Assembly (NCBI RefSeq): GCF_014396975.1
Contig: NZ_CP060719.1
Location: 1,708,001 to 1,772,000 of the forward strand
Direction: 5' to 3'
From: Thermomonas carbonis
Lineage (GTDB): Bacteria > Pseudomonadota > Gammaproteobacteria > Xanthomonadales > Xanthomonadaceae
DNA length: 64,000 nucleotides
Part shown: piece after piece, positions 19,553 to 29,770 of the stretch
Layout of the letters: the number at the start of each line of letters is the position of its first letter
Numbering within the stretch: position 1 is the stretch's first letter
The notes under the pieces: model-generated
The model's input: the letters and a program-made list of their open reading frames with translations, nothing else
Databases searched by the model: none
What the model was told of the DNA's origin: nothing
Translations under genes and position numbers: made by a program

Positions 19553-20855
19553 CGGCCAGCGGCACCGGCACGCCGCCGGCGAACCGCGACCAGCCGGGGA
19601 CGCGCAGCACGTTACCGAACCCGTCCAGGCTCAAGCGCCCGGTCGCGCCGGCCACGTCGCCGTTGTTCGACAGTGCCAGCCGTTCGAGATAGCCGGTCAG
19701 CAACCATGCGTCGTAGCCGAAGGCGAACAGGCGCGCAGCCGGGCCCTTGGCGGTATCCACGCGGGCCGCTGCACTGGCCTGCGAGGGCAGGCCGTCGACA
19801 TTGCGCACGGCCCAGGCCTCGGTCGGATAGACGATGCCGTCCAGCGCCGCGTCCTCGGCCGGCTTGCCGGTGCCGGAGACGATCTGCGAGGTCGCCACGC
19901 GCGTGCCCGCATTGATCCCGGCCAAGGCGAGTTGCGGCATCAATGCACGCGCCTGGGAACCCTTCACCGCCAGCAGCAACGTATCGACGCCCTGTGCCGC
20001 TGCGATGTCCTCGGTCACCTGGACGCCGCGGCGTTCCAGTTGCGCCTTGGCGGTGCTGGCGGTGCGTCGTTGCGCATCCTCCCCACCGGTCTGGATCAGC
20101 ACATGCTTGGCCCCGCGCTGGATCAGGTACTGGGCCAGGCTGATGCCCTCGTCCTCCGGAGACAACGAAAAAGCCGCGCTGCCGGCCGGTGGGGTGCGAC
20201 TGCCGCGGTTGAGCGCGAGCAGCGGCACCGACGGGGTCTCGTCGGCGAACACCGCATCGACCTCGTCGCGCGCGAGCGGACCGACCACGAAATCGTTGCC
20301 CTCGGCGGCGGCGCGCGCGTATGCGGCGCTCGCGCCTGCGGCGGTGTCGTAAAAGCGCACGTCCGGCCGACGCCGGCGCTCGCCGTAATAGCCGGCCAGG
20401 AAACCGTCGCGCACCGAGGCCGCCGCGGCCGATTGCCCGCCGCTGAGCGGCAGCAGCACGCCCACCTTGAGGGGTGGCCGGTAGCCGTCGCGGTCGGCCG
20501 GCGGCCGGTCGGCGGCACCGAAGCTGACATCGCCGCGATCGAACGGGCGCGGCAGCGGCAGCCCGCGGTTGAGCAGGGCGCGGCCGGCGAAGGAATACAG
20601 CGGATCGCCGACCGGCAGGCGCGCGGCATCGCGGGCCAGCGCGGCATCGTCCAGACCGGCCAGCAGGGTCTCGATGCGTCCGGCATTGGCGCTGCGGGCT
20701 TGCCCCGTCAACGCGGCGTGGCCCTGCGCCAGCACCTGCGCCTCGCTGAAGGCGACGCTGTAGGCGGACGTGACCACGGGTGGCTGCACGTCCACGCTGG
20801 CGCAGCCGGCGAGGGCCAGCAACAGGAGGGCGATGGCGGTGTGTTTCAGGGCCAC
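19539..20855 (-). CDS. lpoA: Penicillin-binding protein activator LpoA (LppC family lipoprotein)
   Basis: 438 aa; E. coli LpoA is longer. A signal peptide with lipobox LALAGC puts Cys18 as the lipidated residue. The C-terminal two-thirds is a periplasmic-binding-protein-like domain ([16 protein letters not shown] onward). In the family this outer-membrane lipoprotein reaches through the periplasm to activate a class A penicillin-binding protein. It is divergent from rsmI with a 61-bp spacer, the conserved arrangement. Confidence 0.92.
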   Translation of the reverse strand: MALKHTAIALLLLALAGCASVDVQPPVVTSAYSVAFSEAQVLAQGHAALTGQARSANAGRIETLLAGLDDAALARDAARLPVGDPLYSFAGRALLNRGLPLPRPFDRGDVSFGAADRPPADRDGYRPPLKVGVLLPLSGGQSAAAASVRDGFLAGYYGERRRRPDVRFYDTAAGASAAYARAAAEGNDFVVGPLARDEVDAVFADETPSVPLLALNRGSRTPPAGSAAFSLSPEDEGISLAQYLIQRGAKHVLIQTGGEDAQRRTASTAKAQLERRGVQVTEDIAAAQGVDTLLLAVKGSQARALMPQLALAGINAGTRVATSQIVSGTGKPAEDAALDGIVYPTEAWAVRNVDGLPSQASAAARVDTAKGPAARLFAFGYDAWLLTGYLERLALSNNGDVAGATGRLSLDGFGNVLRVPGWSRFAGGVPVPLADGAR

Positions 20856-20916
20856 GTGTCGGCGCTCGTTCGGGAACCGGCTAGGATTCTACCCGCGACC
20901 ACGATCAAGGCAGGCG

Positions 20917-21741
20917 ATGCAACGTTCCGGAACCCTGTTCGTGGTAGCCACGCCGATCGGCAATCTGGGCGATTTCAGCGCACGCGGGCGCGAGGTGCTG
21001 GCCTCGGTTGCCGCGATTTGCGCCGAAGACACCCGCCGCAGTGGCCAGTTGCTGGCCCATTTCGGGATCTCGACGCCGCTGCTCGCCCTGCACGAGCACA
21101 ACGAGGACGCCATCGCCCAGAAGATCGTCGCCCGTTTGCTGGCCGGCGACTCGCTGGCGCTGGTCTCCGATGCCGGCACCCCGTTGGTCAGCGATCCCGG
21201 CTTCCGGCTGGTGCGCGCCGCCCGCGAGGCCGGCGTCCCGGTCAGCCCGGTGCCCGGCGCCAGCGCGCTGGTCGCCGCGCTTAGCGTGGCGGGACTGCCG
21301 AGCGACCGGTTCATCTTCGAGGGCTTCCTGCCGGCCAAGTCGAAAGCCCGCCGCGAACATCTGCAAAGCCTCGTCAGTGAGCCGCGCACCTTGATCTTCT
21401 ACGAGTCCTCGCACCGGATCGAGGAAGCGCTGGACGATGCCGTGGCCGCATTCGGCGCCGATCGCCCCGCGGTGATGGCGCGCGAACTGACCAAGCTGTT
21501 CGAGACCGTTCTCGACGGCACGCTGGCCCAGCTGTCCGAACGCGTACGCGCCGATCCCGACCAGCGCAAGGGCGAGTTCGTGCTGCTGGTGCAGGGCGCC
21601 GGCGAGGACGCCGATGCCAAGGTCGCCGAGGGCCTGCGCCTGTACGCGAAACTCAAGGAACACCTGCCGCCTTCCACGGCGGCGAAAGTGGCCGCGGAGC
21701 TTTCCGGCGCGCCCCGCAAATCTCTATACGGCGCGCAGTAA
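20917..21741 (+). CDS. rsmI: 16S rRNA (cytidine1402-2'-O)-methyltransferase RsmI
   Basis: 274 aa from the ATG at 20917. Tetrapyrrole-methylase-like fold: LFVVATPIGNLGD, AEDTRRSGQLL, LVSDAGTPLVSDPG, and the family-typical YESSHRI. It methylates the 2'-OH of C1402 of 16S rRNA; its partner for N4 of the same base, RsmH, is encoded at 23826. A longer frame from 20770 would run across the divergent lpoA start and is not used. Confidence 0.96.
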   Translation: MQRSGTLFVVATPIGNLGDFSARGREVLASVAAICAEDTRRSGQLLAHFGISTPLLALHEHNEDAIAQKIVARLLAGDSLALVSDAGTPLVSDPGFRLVRAAREAGVPVSPVPGASALVAALSVAGLPSDRFIFEGFLPAKSKARREHLQSLVSEPRTLIFYESSHRIEEALDDAVAAFGADRPAVMARELTKLFETVLDGTLAQLSERVRADPDQRKGEFVLLVQGAGEDADAKVAEGLRLYAKLKEHLPPSTAAKVAAELSGAPRKSLYGAQ

Positions 21742-21749
21742 AAAGTGCC

Positions 21750-21850
21750 GTCGCAAAGCCCCCTTTAGTAAAGGGGGCGCGCCGACAGGCGCGGGGATTT
21801 GGCCAGCGATGGCCTGGGGCCCAAAGTTTGCGCAGCAAACTTTGGGGGCT
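21750..21850 (-). repeat. Three-hairpin dispersed repeat, copy 1
   Basis: Read on the minus strand it contains, in order: a GCCCCCAA...TGCTGCGCA...TTGGG hairpin, AATCCCC, CGCGCC-TGTC-GGCGCG, and CCCCCTTTACTAAAGGGGG followed by CTTT. The same order and much of the sequence recur at 44860-44957 on the other strand. It lies directly after rsmI and beyond the 3' end of rnpB, so it may end both transcripts. Confidence 0.75.
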
Positions 21851-21872
21851 TCATCGTGCCAAGCACGATGAA
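21850..21872. terminator. Hairpin at the 3' end of rnpB
   Basis: A 10-bp perfect stem (TTCATCGTGC / GCACGATGAA) with a 3-nt loop sits about 5 bp beyond the last paired bases of RNase P RNA. There is no U tract, so it may be a processing or stability element rather than a canonical terminator. Confidence 0.45.
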
Positions 21873-21876
21873 GGTG

Positions 21877-22226
21877 GCGGAGCCGGCCGATAAGCCGGGT
21901 TCTGTCTAGGACAGTCATTCCTCTAGGCGCACGGTCACCCGTACGCTCAAGCAGCCTACCCGGAGACACCGCGGGCCGCGGCATCGTCTCCCTATTTGGC
22001 CTTGCTCCCGGTGGGGTTTGCCGTACCGGCCTGTTGCCAGGCTCGCGGTGCGCTCTTACCGCACCATTTCACCCTTACCTGCCAGATTGCTCCGACATAG
22101 GCGGTATCTTTCTGTTGCACTTTCCGTCGGCTTGCGCCGCCCAGGCGTTACCTGGCACCGTGCCCTGTGGAGCCCGGACTTTCCTCGGCATTGTTTCCAA
22201 TGACGCGACTGTCTGGCCGACTCCGC
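21877..22226 (-). ncRNA. rnpB: RNase P RNA, class A
   Basis: On the minus strand the universal elements appear in order: CCAGACAGTCGC near the 5' end, GAGGAAAGTCCGGGC (22172-22186 region), GGTGAAA...GGTAAGAGCGCACCG (about 22045-22074), and ACAGAACCCGGCTTA (about 21891-21906). The ends pair as helix P1 (GGAGTCGGCC with GGCCGGCTCC), which sets the borders to within a few bases. It is the catalytic RNA that matures tRNA 5' ends. Confidence 0.96.
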
Positions 22227-22282
22227 CGCGTGCATTGTCGCACGTGAGTCGCGTAGCCCGGGTAGAGCGCGCGAAACCCGGG

Positions 22283-23050
22283 CTACAAGAGCGGCTCGCC
22301 GTGCAGCACGGTCTCGCCCTCGAACACGCCCTCCGGGCCGAAGCGGCGCTCGTGGATGCGGGCTCGGCCATCGTGGTCGATCAGGGTGAGCGTGCTGGCG
22401 CGGGTGCCGTAGTCGCGGCCGCGGATGAAGGCGGGCGAGAGCCGGCGTTCCAGCTCCAGGCCGACGCCGGTGTCGGGCAGGCCGGCATCGTCGGCGAGCT
22501 GCTCGTTGGCCAGCGCGCGCCACAGCGGGTCGAGGTCGTCGTGGCCGGCATCGACCCATGCCTGCAGGGCCGCGCGCAGCCGGCGGGTCTTCGGCCATGG
22601 CGCGTCGAAGGCACCGTTGGAGAGCCCGTGCACACCGGATGCCACCTCGCGGGCACCGTTGGCGGGGTGGTTGCCGACATAGGTGCAGGTCTCGGCGTCG
22701 GCCAGCACCAGATTGAACGGGGCGTAGTCGCTGGCGACGCCGGCCAGCGCCGCCGCATGGGCCGAGGCGGATGCGGCGCTACCCAGGAAATCCGCCGGCA
22801 GCGCGCCGCGCGAGGGTCCGTTGAAGGGCGGCGGCAGGCCGTCGCGGACATTGGTGATGACCGCGGCCCGGCCATTGCGGCCCAGCCCCACCCACGTCCC
22901 GCCGGACTTCAGGTCGCGGCCGGCCAGGATCCCGCTGTCCGGCCAGATTGCCAAGGGTGCGGTCGGCCGCCCATGGAATTCATCGCGATTGCCGGCCAGC
23001 ACCAGCCGCCAGCGAGGGTGGGATTTCCAGGCGAAGGCGACCAGGCACAT
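22283..23050 (-). CDS. NRDE/TANGO2-family protein
   Basis: 255 aa when started at the ATG giving MCLVAFAW; an ATG three codons upstream is also possible. The family hallmarks are the N-terminal Met-Cys and the NRDEF motif (residues 21-25), with GGTWVGLGRNG and ITNVRD further on. Human TANGO2 and bacterial members are of uncertain biochemistry; a heme- or lipid-related role has been suggested for the family. It is divergent from mraZ across a 330-bp spacer. Confidence 0.88.
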   Translation of the reverse strand: MCLVAFAWKSHPRWRLVLAGNRDEFHGRPTAPLAIWPDSGILAGRDLKSGGTWVGLGRNGRAAVITNVRDGLPPPFNGPSRGALPADFLGSAASASAHAAALAGVASDYAPFNLVLADAETCTYVGNHPANGAREVASGVHGLSNGAFDAPWPKTRRLRAALQAWVDAGHDDLDPLWRALANEQLADDAGLPDTGVGLELERRLSPAFIRGRDYGTRASTLTLIDHDGRARIHERRFGPEGVFEGETVLHGEPLL

Positions 23051-23192
23051 GGCGCGCATTCTGGCAGAGGCGTGATGCCCTCAATGACGGTGATTTTTGC
23101 GATGCAGCATCGCGCACTCCGGATCTGAATGCAGGGGCTGGAAGATGTGCCGAATGTCACGGATTCTCAAATATTGAGACGAAACAGTAGCT

Positions 23193-23201
23193 TGTGGATA
23201 A
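23193..23201 (-). promoter_or_regulatory. Candidate DnaA box upstream of mraZ
   Basis: Read on the minus strand this is TTATCCACA, a perfect match to the DnaA 9-mer, in the mraZ promoter region 71 bp upstream of the -35 box. A second imperfect copy (TGTGGATTG) lies at 23260-23268. A single 9-mer can occur by chance, but the A/T-rich spacer and position before a division operon make it notable. Confidence 0.4.
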
Positions 23202-23271
23202 AGCTTGAACAAGTCTCTCAAGAGTGCTGCAAGTCCTTGAACGCACAGGTGAAAAGGCCTGTGGATTGTTG

Positions 23272-23300
23272 TTGACAAGGGCATGGGCCCTGCCTACTGT
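23272..23300 (+). promoter_or_regulatory. Predicted sigma-70 promoter of the mraZ/dcw cluster
   Basis: A perfect -35 TTGACA (23272-23277), a 17-bp spacer and a -10 TACTGT (23295-23300). It lies 83 bp before the mraZ ATG, in the only long spacer before a run of overlapping genes. This is the best promoter visible in the window. Confidence 0.75.
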
Positions 23301-23333
23301 GGCGACTCGTGGGAAAACCGGGAAATTTGTGGT
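23300..23333 (+). promoter_or_regulatory. MraZ operator: four boxes at 10-bp spacing
   Basis: TGGC at 23300, TGGG at 23310, GGGA at 23320 and TGGT at 23330 recur with an exact 10-bp period, beginning at the -10 box and running into the leader. MraZ proteins are known to bind TGGGN direct repeats spaced by about 10 bp just upstream of their own gene, so this predicts autoregulation of the cluster. Confidence 0.7.
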
Positions 23334-23382
23334 TTTCTTGTCATGAACTCCGCCTTAGACGGAGGCGACGCAGGGCAGGGAC

Positions 23383-23829
23383 ATGTTCCAGGGCGAGACC
23401 GCCATCACCATCGACGACAAGGGCCGGCTGGCGATTCCGACCAGCTACCGGGAGATTGTCGCGCGCGAGTGCGGCAACCGCCTGGTCGTCACCTACAACC
23501 CGTTCGAAGCGGGCTGCCTGTACCTGTATCCGCTGCCGGTCTGGGAAAAGGTCCGCGACCAGGTCAACGCCCTGCCGCGCACCCGCAAGAACAGCCGCTT
23601 GCTGCAGTTGAAGCTGGTCGGCGCGGCGGCCTTTGCCGAGCCCGACGGCAGCGGCCGCATTTCCCTGCCGGCGAGCCAGCGCAGCGCGGTCGGCATCGAG
23701 AAGAAAGCGGTCCTGCTGGGCATGGGCGACAAGTTCGAGTTGTGGAGCGAGCAGGCCCACCACGAACAGATCCGGCAAACGCTGGGCGATGCCGACCTGG
23801 GCGACGATTTGCAGGACCTGGTGTTGTGA
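23383..23829 (+). CDS. mraZ: Transcriptional regulator MraZ
   Basis: 148 aa, the usual size. Two AbrB-like half-domains: [19 protein letters not shown] at the N-terminus and a second [10 protein letters not shown] near residues 86-95. MraZ forms a ring and binds repeat boxes in the dcw promoter, repressing the cluster. The start ATG opens the first codon of the conserved N-terminus. The stop overlaps the rsmH start (GTGA). Confidence 0.96.
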   Translation: MFQGETAITIDDKGRLAIPTSYREIVARECGNRLVVTYNPFEAGCLYLYPLPVWEKVRDQVNALPRTRKNSRLLQLKLVGAAAFAEPDGSGRISLPASQRSAVGIEKKAVLLGMGDKFELWSEQAHHEQIRQTLGDADLGDDLQDLVL

Positions 23830-24773
23830 GTACGGGTGGCGCGGCCCTCGCGTCCGCCCACCTCCCCGTGATGTTCGCCGAGGTGATGGACGGTCTGGCG
23901 GTGAAGGCGGATGGCACCTATCTGGATGGCACGTTCGGGCGCGGCGGGCATGCGCGCGGCGTGTTGCAGCGACTCGGGCCGGGAGGCCGCCTGCTGGTGA
24001 TGGACAAGGACCCCGAGGCGATCGCCGTGGCCGCGCAGTTGGCGGGCGGTGATGCGCGCGTGTCCTGGCATCGCGGCAGCTTCGCTGACCTGGCCGGCTG
24101 GTCGCTGGCTGCGGATGGGCTGGATGGCGTGTTGTTCGACCTGGGCGTGTCCTCGCCTCAACTGGACGTGGCCGAACGCGGGTTCTCGTTCGGCAAGGAC
24201 GGCCCGCTGGACATGCGCATGGATCCCGATTCCGGCGAGAGCGCCGCCGAGTGGCTGGCGCGCGCCGACGAAAAAGAGATCGCCGACGTGCTGTGGACCT
24301 GGGGCGAGGAAAAGCAGTCACGCCGGATCGCCCGCGCCATCGTGCAGGACCGTGCGACGAAGCCGTTCACCCGCACGGCCGAGCTTGCGGGATTGATCGC
24401 AAGGCTGATGCCGCGCAACGACAAGAAGGCGCATCCGGCGACGCGCACCTTCCAGGCGATCCGCATCTTCATCAACCGCGAGCTGCTCGACCTGGAGGTC
24501 GGGCTGGATGCGGCGATGGCGCGGCTCAAGCCGGGTGGTCGGCTGGCGGTGATCAGCTTCCATTCGCTGGAAGATCGTATCGTCAAGCAATTCATGCTCC
24601 GCCACGCCAAGGCACCGCCGACGAACCGGCGCATGCCGATCGAAATCGAATTCACGCCTTCGCTGCGCCTGATCGATGGCGCGCAGAAAGCCGGCGAAGC
24701 CGAGCTGGCCGACAACCCGCGCGCGCGCAGCGCCGTGCTGCGCGTCGCCGAGCGATTGGAAGAGGCGGCATGA
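23826..24773 (+). CDS. rsmH: 16S rRNA (cytosine1402-N4)-methyltransferase RsmH (MraW)
   Basis: 315 aa from a GTG overlapping the mraZ stop. SAM-binding motif [14 protein letters not shown], the family motifs [11 protein letters not shown] and GPLDMRMD, and [12 protein letters not shown] near the C-terminus are all present. It methylates N4 of C1402 in 16S rRNA, complementing RsmI (20917-21741). The frame is open to 23283, but that part overlaps mraZ and the promoter and is not used. Confidence 0.97.
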   Translation: MSTGGAALASAHLPVMFAEVMDGLAVKADGTYLDGTFGRGGHARGVLQRLGPGGRLLVMDKDPEAIAVAAQLAGGDARVSWHRGSFADLAGWSLAADGLDGVLFDLGVSSPQLDVAERGFSFGKDGPLDMRMDPDSGESAAEWLARADEKEIADVLWTWGEEKQSRRIARAIVQDRATKPFTRTAELAGLIARLMPRNDKKAHPATRTFQAIRIFINRELLDLEVGLDAAMARLKPGGRLAVISFHSLEDRIVKQFMLRHAKAPPTNRRMPIEIEFTPSLRLIDGAQKAGEAELADNPRARSAVLRVAERLEEAA

Positions 24774-25036
24774 ACGGCAAGTTGCTGCTGGGCGCGCTGA
24801 TAGCGGCCAACGTGGCCACCGCGCTGCTGGTCGTGCGCGATCGCCACGAGCACCGCCAGGCTTTCGTGGCGCTCAGCAAGCTGGAGCGGGCGCGCGACGA
24901 GATCAACATCGAATTCGGCCGCTTGCAGCTGGAGCAGGCGACCTGGGCGGAGAGCAACCGCGTGGACCAGGTCGCGCGTTCGCGCCTGGGCATGGTGTTC
25001 CCGCGCACCGAAGACATCGTGGTGCTGCGCCGATGA
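24770..25036 (+). CDS. ftsL: Cell division protein FtsL
   Basis: 88 aa. A short cytoplasmic start, one transmembrane helix (about residues 4-22) and a periplasmic coiled-coil segment ([20 protein letters not shown]) ending in DIVVLRR. FtsL forms the FtsQLB complex that activates septal peptidoglycan synthesis. Sequence conservation is low; the topology, size and place between rsmH and ftsI decide the call. It overlaps rsmH by 4 bp. Confidence 0.92.
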   Translation: MNGKLLLGALIAANVATALLVVRDRHEHRQAFVALSKLERARDEINIEFGRLQLEQATWAESNRVDQVARSRLGMVFPRTEDIVVLRR

Positions 25037-26904
25037 AACTGTTCGGCAAGCAACAGCCATTGCCCGGCCGCCATGACGGCGAGCGCCGCGAGCGCGCCCG
25101 CCCCGCTGCGGGCAGCCGGCCACGCGCGCAACGCAACGGTTTCGACCTGCGCAGCCGGCTGATGATGGTCTGCGGCACGCTGGCCCTGTGTTCGGTGGCG
25201 CTGATCGCGCGCGCGCTGGACCTGCAGGTCATCGACCATGCCTTCTACCAGCAGCAGGGCGACGCCCGTTTCGTTCGCGAGATCCCGATTGCGACCTCGC
25301 GCGGGATGATCACCGACCGCAACGGCGAGCCGCTGGCGATTTCCTCGCCGGTGGAATCGATCTGGGGCAACCCCAAGGAACTGCTGAAGTCGCCGGCCCG
25401 CTTGCCGGCGCTGGCGGTAGCGCTGGGCATGCCGCAGGACGAACTGGCCAGCCGCCTGAGCCAGCGCGCAGGCAAGGAATTCGTCTATCTCAAGCGCCGG
25501 ATCAACCCGGACGAGGCGGCGCGCATCCTGGCGCTGAACATCCCCGGCGTGGCCAGCCAGCGCGAATACCGCCGCTTCTATCCGCAGGGCGAAGCGGTGG
25601 CCCATGTGCTGGGCTTCACCAACATCGACGACCGTGGCCAGGAAGGCCTGGAACTGGCCTTCGACGACTGGCTGCGCGGCACGCCGGGGGCGAAGCGGGT
25701 GATCCGCGATCGTCGCGGTCGGATCGTGGAGAGCGTGGATCTGGTGCGCGCCGCCGAGCCGGGGCGCGACCTGGCGCTCAGCATCGACCGCCGCATTCAG
25801 TACCTGGCGCACCGCGAACTGCGCAATGCGATCAACATCACCGGCGCGAGCAGTGGCTCGGCGGTGGTGCTCGATGTCGCCACCGGCGAAGTGCTGGCGA
25901 TGGTGAACCTGCCGACGTTCAATCCGAACGCAGTCGGTACCAGCCCGCGCGACGCCCACCGCAACCGCGCGGTCACCGACCTGCTGGAGCCGGGCTCGAC
26001 GATGAAGCCGCTGACGGTGGCTGCCGGTCTGGAAGCCGGCGTGATCAGCGTGGACTCGCTGTTCAACACCAGCCCGGGCTGGATCCCGAACGGCCGCTAC
26101 CGCACCAACGACACCCACAATTACGGCGTGCTGGACACCACCGGAGTGATCCGCAAGAGCTCGAATGTCGGCGCGGCGATGATCGCCAAGCGCCTGGGCG
26201 ATGCCCAGTTCGATGCGTTCCTGCGCCGCTTCGGCTACGGCCATGTCACCGGCAGCGGTTTCCCGGGCGAGGCTGCCGGCCTGTTTCCCAGCCATCAGCG
26301 CTGGAGCGGGACCAGCAAGCAGACCATCAGCTACGGCTACGGCCTGAACGCCACGCCGCTGCAGATCGCCACCGCCTACGCGGCGCTGGGCAATGGCGGG
26401 CTGTTGCACCAGCCGAGCTTCGTGAAGGGCCAGAAGGGCAAGTCGCAGCAGGTGCTGGCGCCGGCGATTGCGGACCAGGTGTTGCACATGATGCAGACCG
26501 TGACCGAGCCGGGCGGCACCGCGACGCAGGCCGCGATCCTGGGCTACCACGTGGCCGGCAAGACCGGCACCTCGCGCAAGGCCAGCGCGGGCGGTTACTC
26601 GCGCCGTTACATCGGCTACTTCGCCGGCCTGGTGCCGGTGGATAACCCGCGCTTCGCGATGGTGGTCGCGATCAACGACCCCACCAAGGGTTCCTACTAC
26701 GGCGGCATCGTGGCGGGCCCCGTGTTCCGCAACGTCATGGAAGGCGCGTTGCGCCTCATGGACGTGTCGCCGGACAACCTCGACGCCTGGCTGGCCGCGC
26801 AGGCCGCAGCCGAAGCCAAGCGCGCCAAGGCCGTTGGCCATGCCGTGCCGGTGACTGCAGTCGCCGATGCCGGCACCGCGCCTGTCGCGGGAGCGCTGCA
26901 ATGA
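25033..26904 (+). CDS. ftsI: Septal peptidoglycan transpeptidase FtsI (PBP3)
   Basis: 623 aa from the ATG at 25033. A basic N-terminal tail, one transmembrane helix (about 42-62), a pedestal domain, then the transpeptidase domain with Ser322-Thr-Met-Lys325, Ser376-Ser-Asn378 and Lys510-Thr-Gly-Thr513. All three active-site motifs are intact, so it should be a working beta-lactam target. It cross-links septal peptidoglycan with FtsW. A Lys/Ala-rich tail extends past the usual end. Confidence 0.97.
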   Translation: MKLFGKQQPLPGRHDGERRERARPAAGSRPRAQRNGFDLRSRLMMVCGTLALCSVALIARALDLQVIDHAFYQQQGDARFVREIPIATSRGMITDRNGEPLAISSPVESIWGNPKELLKSPARLPALAVALGMPQDELASRLSQRAGKEFVYLKRRINPDEAARILALNIPGVASQREYRRFYPQGEAVAHVLGFTNIDDRGQEGLELAFDDWLRGTPGAKRVIRDRRGRIVESVDLVRAAEPGRDLALSIDRRIQYLAHRELRNAINITGASSGSAVVLDVATGEVLAMVNLPTFNPNAVGTSPRDAHRNRAVTDLLEPGSTMKPLTVAAGLEAGVISVDSLFNTSPGWIPNGRYRTNDTHNYGVLDTTGVIRKSSNVGAAMIAKRLGDAQFDAFLRRFGYGHVTGSGFPGEAAGLFPSHQRWSGTSKQTISYGYGLNATPLQIATAYAALGNGGLLHQPSFVKGQKGKSQQVLAPAIADQVLHMMQTVTEPGGTATQAAILGYHVAGKTGTSRKASAGGYSRRYIGYFAGLVPVDNPRFAMVVAINDPTKGSYYGGIVAGPVFRNVMEGALRLMDVSPDNLDAWLAAQAAAEAKRAKAVGHAVPVTAVADAGTAPVAGALQ

Positions 26905-28388
26905 CTCGCGCGATGTTGCTCAGTGAATTGCTGCCCGAACTGGAAGGCTTGTCCGCCGATCTCGCCGTCACCGGCCTGGTGATGGATAGCCGCGAGGTTC
27001 GCCCGGGCGATGCCTTCGTCGCCATCGCCGGCTTCGGCGCGCATGGGCTCAACTTCGTCGATGCCGCGCGCGAGGCCGGTGCTGCCGCGATCCTGTTCGA
27101 GCCGCCCGCGCCCGAGGCCTTGCCCGCGCCGGTGGATGCGATCCCGGTCGCCGGCCTGCGTTCGCGCATGGGCACGATGGCCGACCACTTCCACGACCAC
27201 CCCAGCGCGGCGATGACCACGGTCGGCGTGACCGGCACTAATGGCAAGACCTCGACCGTGCAGTTGCTCGCACAGGCGTGGACCTTGCGTGGCGAGAAGG
27301 CGGGCACGGTGGGCACGCTCGGTGCCGGCATCTGGCCGAAGATCGTGCCGACCGGGTTCACCACGCCGCTGGTGCTGCGCATGCACGCGCTGCTCGCCGA
27401 ATTGCGCGACGAAGGCGCGCAGGCGGTGGCGATGGAAGTGTCCTCGCATGCGCTCGACCAGGGTCGCGTCGATGGCGTCCACTTCGATGTCGGCGTGTTC
27501 ACCAACCTCACCCGCGATCATCTGGATTACCACGGCGACATGGCCAGCTACGGCGCGGCCAAGGCGCGGCTGTTCGACTGGCCGGGGCTGCGCGCTGCCG
27601 CGGTGAACCTCGACGATGCCTTCGGTCGCGAACTGTTCGATGCGGTCAGCGGCAAGGTGCGCGCGGTCGGCTTCTCCTCGCGCGGCGCAGCGGGTGCCAG
27701 CGTGCGTGCGGAGGATGTGCAGCTGGACGGCAGCGGCATCCGCTTCCTGCTGGATGCAGGCGGCCAGGCGCATTCGGTGCGTTCGCCGCTGCTCGGCCGC
27801 TTCAACGTCGACAACCTGCTGGGCGTGGCCGCGACCCTGTTCGCGCTGGGCATGGCGCCGGCGCTGGTCGCCGAAACCCTGTCGCAGCTGGCGCCGGTCG
27901 ATGGCCGCATGAACCGCATCGGCGGCGAGGGCGGGCTGCCGCTGGTGGTGATCGACTACGCGCACACCCCGGACGCGCTTGAGCAGGCGCTGGCGTCGCT
28001 GCGTGCGCACACCGTCGGCACCCTGGCCTGCGTATTCGGCTGCGGTGGTGAGCGCGACCGCGGCAAGCGCCCGCAGATGGCGTCGATCGCCGAGCGGCTG
28101 GCGGACACGGTCATCGTCACCGACGACAACCCGCGCAACGAAGATGGCGATGTCATCGTCGCCGACATCATCGAAGGCTTCGCCGATGCATCGCGCGTGG
28201 TGGTGCAGCGCGACCGCGCCGATGCCATCGCGCAGGCGCTGGCCACGGCCGGCGCGGACGACGTGATCCTGGTCGCCGGCAAGGGCCACGAGCCTTACCA
28301 GGAAATCGCCGGCATCCGCCACGCGTTCGACGACACCGCGGTCGCCCGCGACCTGTTGCGTCGTCGCGCGCAGGAGTCGAACACGTGA
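26901..28388 (+). CDS. murE: UDP-MurNAc-tripeptide synthetase MurE
   Basis: 495 aa. ATP-grasping P-loop GTNGKTST at about 112-119 and the DNPR motif at 409-412, which specifies meso-diaminopimelate in Gram-negative enzymes. It adds mDAP to UDP-MurNAc-L-Ala-D-Glu in the cytoplasm. It overlaps ftsI and murF by 4 bp each. Confidence 0.97.
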   Translation: MTRAMLLSELLPELEGLSADLAVTGLVMDSREVRPGDAFVAIAGFGAHGLNFVDAAREAGAAAILFEPPAPEALPAPVDAIPVAGLRSRMGTMADHFHDHPSAAMTTVGVTGTNGKTSTVQLLAQAWTLRGEKAGTVGTLGAGIWPKIVPTGFTTPLVLRMHALLAELRDEGAQAVAMEVSSHALDQGRVDGVHFDVGVFTNLTRDHLDYHGDMASYGAAKARLFDWPGLRAAAVNLDDAFGRELFDAVSGKVRAVGFSSRGAAGASVRAEDVQLDGSGIRFLLDAGGQAHSVRSPLLGRFNVDNLLGVAATLFALGMAPALVAETLSQLAPVDGRMNRIGGEGGLPLVVIDYAHTPDALEQALASLRAHTVGTLACVFGCGGERDRGKRPQMASIAERLADTVIVTDDNPRNEDGDVIVADIIEGFADASRVVVQRDRADAIAQALATAGADDVILVAGKGHEPYQEIAGIRHAFDDTAVARDLLRRRAQESNT

Positions 28389-29770
28389 CGCCGCGCTCGC
28401 TCGCCTGGATCGCGCAGGCCACCGGCGGTCGCCTGGTCGGTGCCGATCGCATGGTGGATGCGATCGCCACCGACACCCGCGCGTTGCCGGGCGGCAATGC
28501 GTTGTTCATCGCGTTGAAGGGCGAACGGTTCGACGGCCATGCGCATGTGCAGGCCGCCATCGACGGTGGCTGCGTGGCCGCGCTGGCCGCGCGCGAACTC
28601 GACATCGACACGCCGCATGTGGTGGTGGCCGACACCGAACTCGCGCTGGGCGCATTCGCCGCGGCGGTGCAGCGTGAACGCAGCACGAAAGTGCTGGCGA
28701 TCACCGGCAGCAATGGAAAGACCTCGGTGAAGACCTTGCTGCTGTCGATCCTGCAGCAGCTTGGTGGCGCCTACGCCAACCCGGGCAATCGCAACAATGA
28801 AATCGGCCTTCCGCTGGCGGTGCTGGACGCGCCCGACGACGCGCGTTTCGCGGTGTACGAAATGGGCGCCGGCAAGCCGGGCGACATCGCCTACCTGACC
28901 GAGATCGCGAGGCCGGATGTCGCATTGGTCAACAACATCGCGCCTGCACACCTGGAACGGATGGGCAGCATGCAAGGCGTTGCCGAAACCAAGGGCGCGA
29001 TTTACGGCGCACTGCCCGCTGACGGCGTGGCGGTGGTCAATGCCGACGACAGCTTCGCCTCGACCTTCATCGAGCGCGCTCAGGGCCGCGGGGTGCTGCG
29101 CTTCGGCATCGATGCGGCCGCCGATGTGCAGGCGCGCGACATCCGCATCGACGCGGACGGTTCGCGCTTCGTCCTGGTCTCGCCGCACGGCGACGCCGAG
29201 GTGCGGTTGCCGATGCCGGGCCGCCACAACGTGCGCAATGCGCTGGCCGCGGCGGCGATGGCGTTCGCGGTGGGTGCCAGCCTCGAACAGGTGCGCGCCG
29301 GGCTGGAAGCGGTGCAGCCGGTCGCCGGTCGCCTGGTCGCGCACGCGCTGCGCAACGGTGCGGTGCTGGTCGACGACAGCTACAACGCGAATCCGGGTTC
29401 GCTGGCTGCGGCCCTCGACACCTTGGCAAGCAGCGGCAACGAAGCCTGGGTGGTGCTGGGCGACATGCGCGAACTCGGCGCAGAAGAAATCGCCTTGCAT
29501 GCGCAGGCCGGGCAGCAGGCGAAGGCCGCCGGCATCGCCCGCCTGTTCGCGCTGGGCGAATTGAGCGCGCACGCGGCGCAAGCGTTCGGCGACGGCGCTT
29601 TGGAATTCGAGACGCATGCGGCGCTGGTCGATGCGCTGCTGGCCGGCTTGCGGCCGGGTGTGCGCGTGCTGGTGAAGGGATCGCGCGGCAGCGCGATGGA
29701 TCGCATCGTCATGGCGCTGTTGCAGCGCGACGCGGCGGAAAATGGCGGGGGAACGACCGATGCTGCTTGA
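28385..29770 (+). CDS. murF: UDP-MurNAc-tripeptide:D-Ala-D-Ala ligase MurF
   Basis: 461 aa from a GTG overlapping murE. P-loop GSNGKTSVK (about 108-116), followed by [16 protein letters not shown] and [13 protein letters not shown], typical of MurF. It adds the D-Ala-D-Ala dipeptide made by Ddl (gene at 34730). It overlaps mraY by 11 bp. Confidence 0.97.
   Translation: MTPRSLAWIAQATGGRLVGADRMVDAIATDTRALPGGNALFIALKGERFDGHAHVQAAIDGGCVAALAARELDIDTPHVVVADTELALGAFAAAVQRERSTKVLAITGSNGKTSVKTLLLSILQQLGGAYANPGNRNNEIGLPLAVLDAPDDARFAVYEMGAGKPGDIAYLTEIARPDVALVNNIAPAHLERMGSMQGVAETKGAIYGALPADGVAVVNADDSFASTFIERAQGRGVLRFGIDAAADVQARDIRIDADGSRFVLVSPHGDAEVRLPMPGRHNVRNALAAAAMAFAVGASLEQVRAGLEAVQPVAGRLVAHALRNGAVLVDDSYNANPGSLAAALDTLASSGNEAWVVLGDMRELGAEEIALHAQAGQQAKAAGIARLFALGELSAHAAQAFGDGALEFETHAALVDALLAGLRPGVRVLVKGSRGSAMDRIVMALLQRDAAENGGGTTDAA

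Noticed and set aside
23283..23825. Long N-terminal extension of RsmH
   Set aside because: It would run through the mraZ promoter leader and gene; the GTG at 23826 overlaps the mraZ stop and starts the conserved protein.
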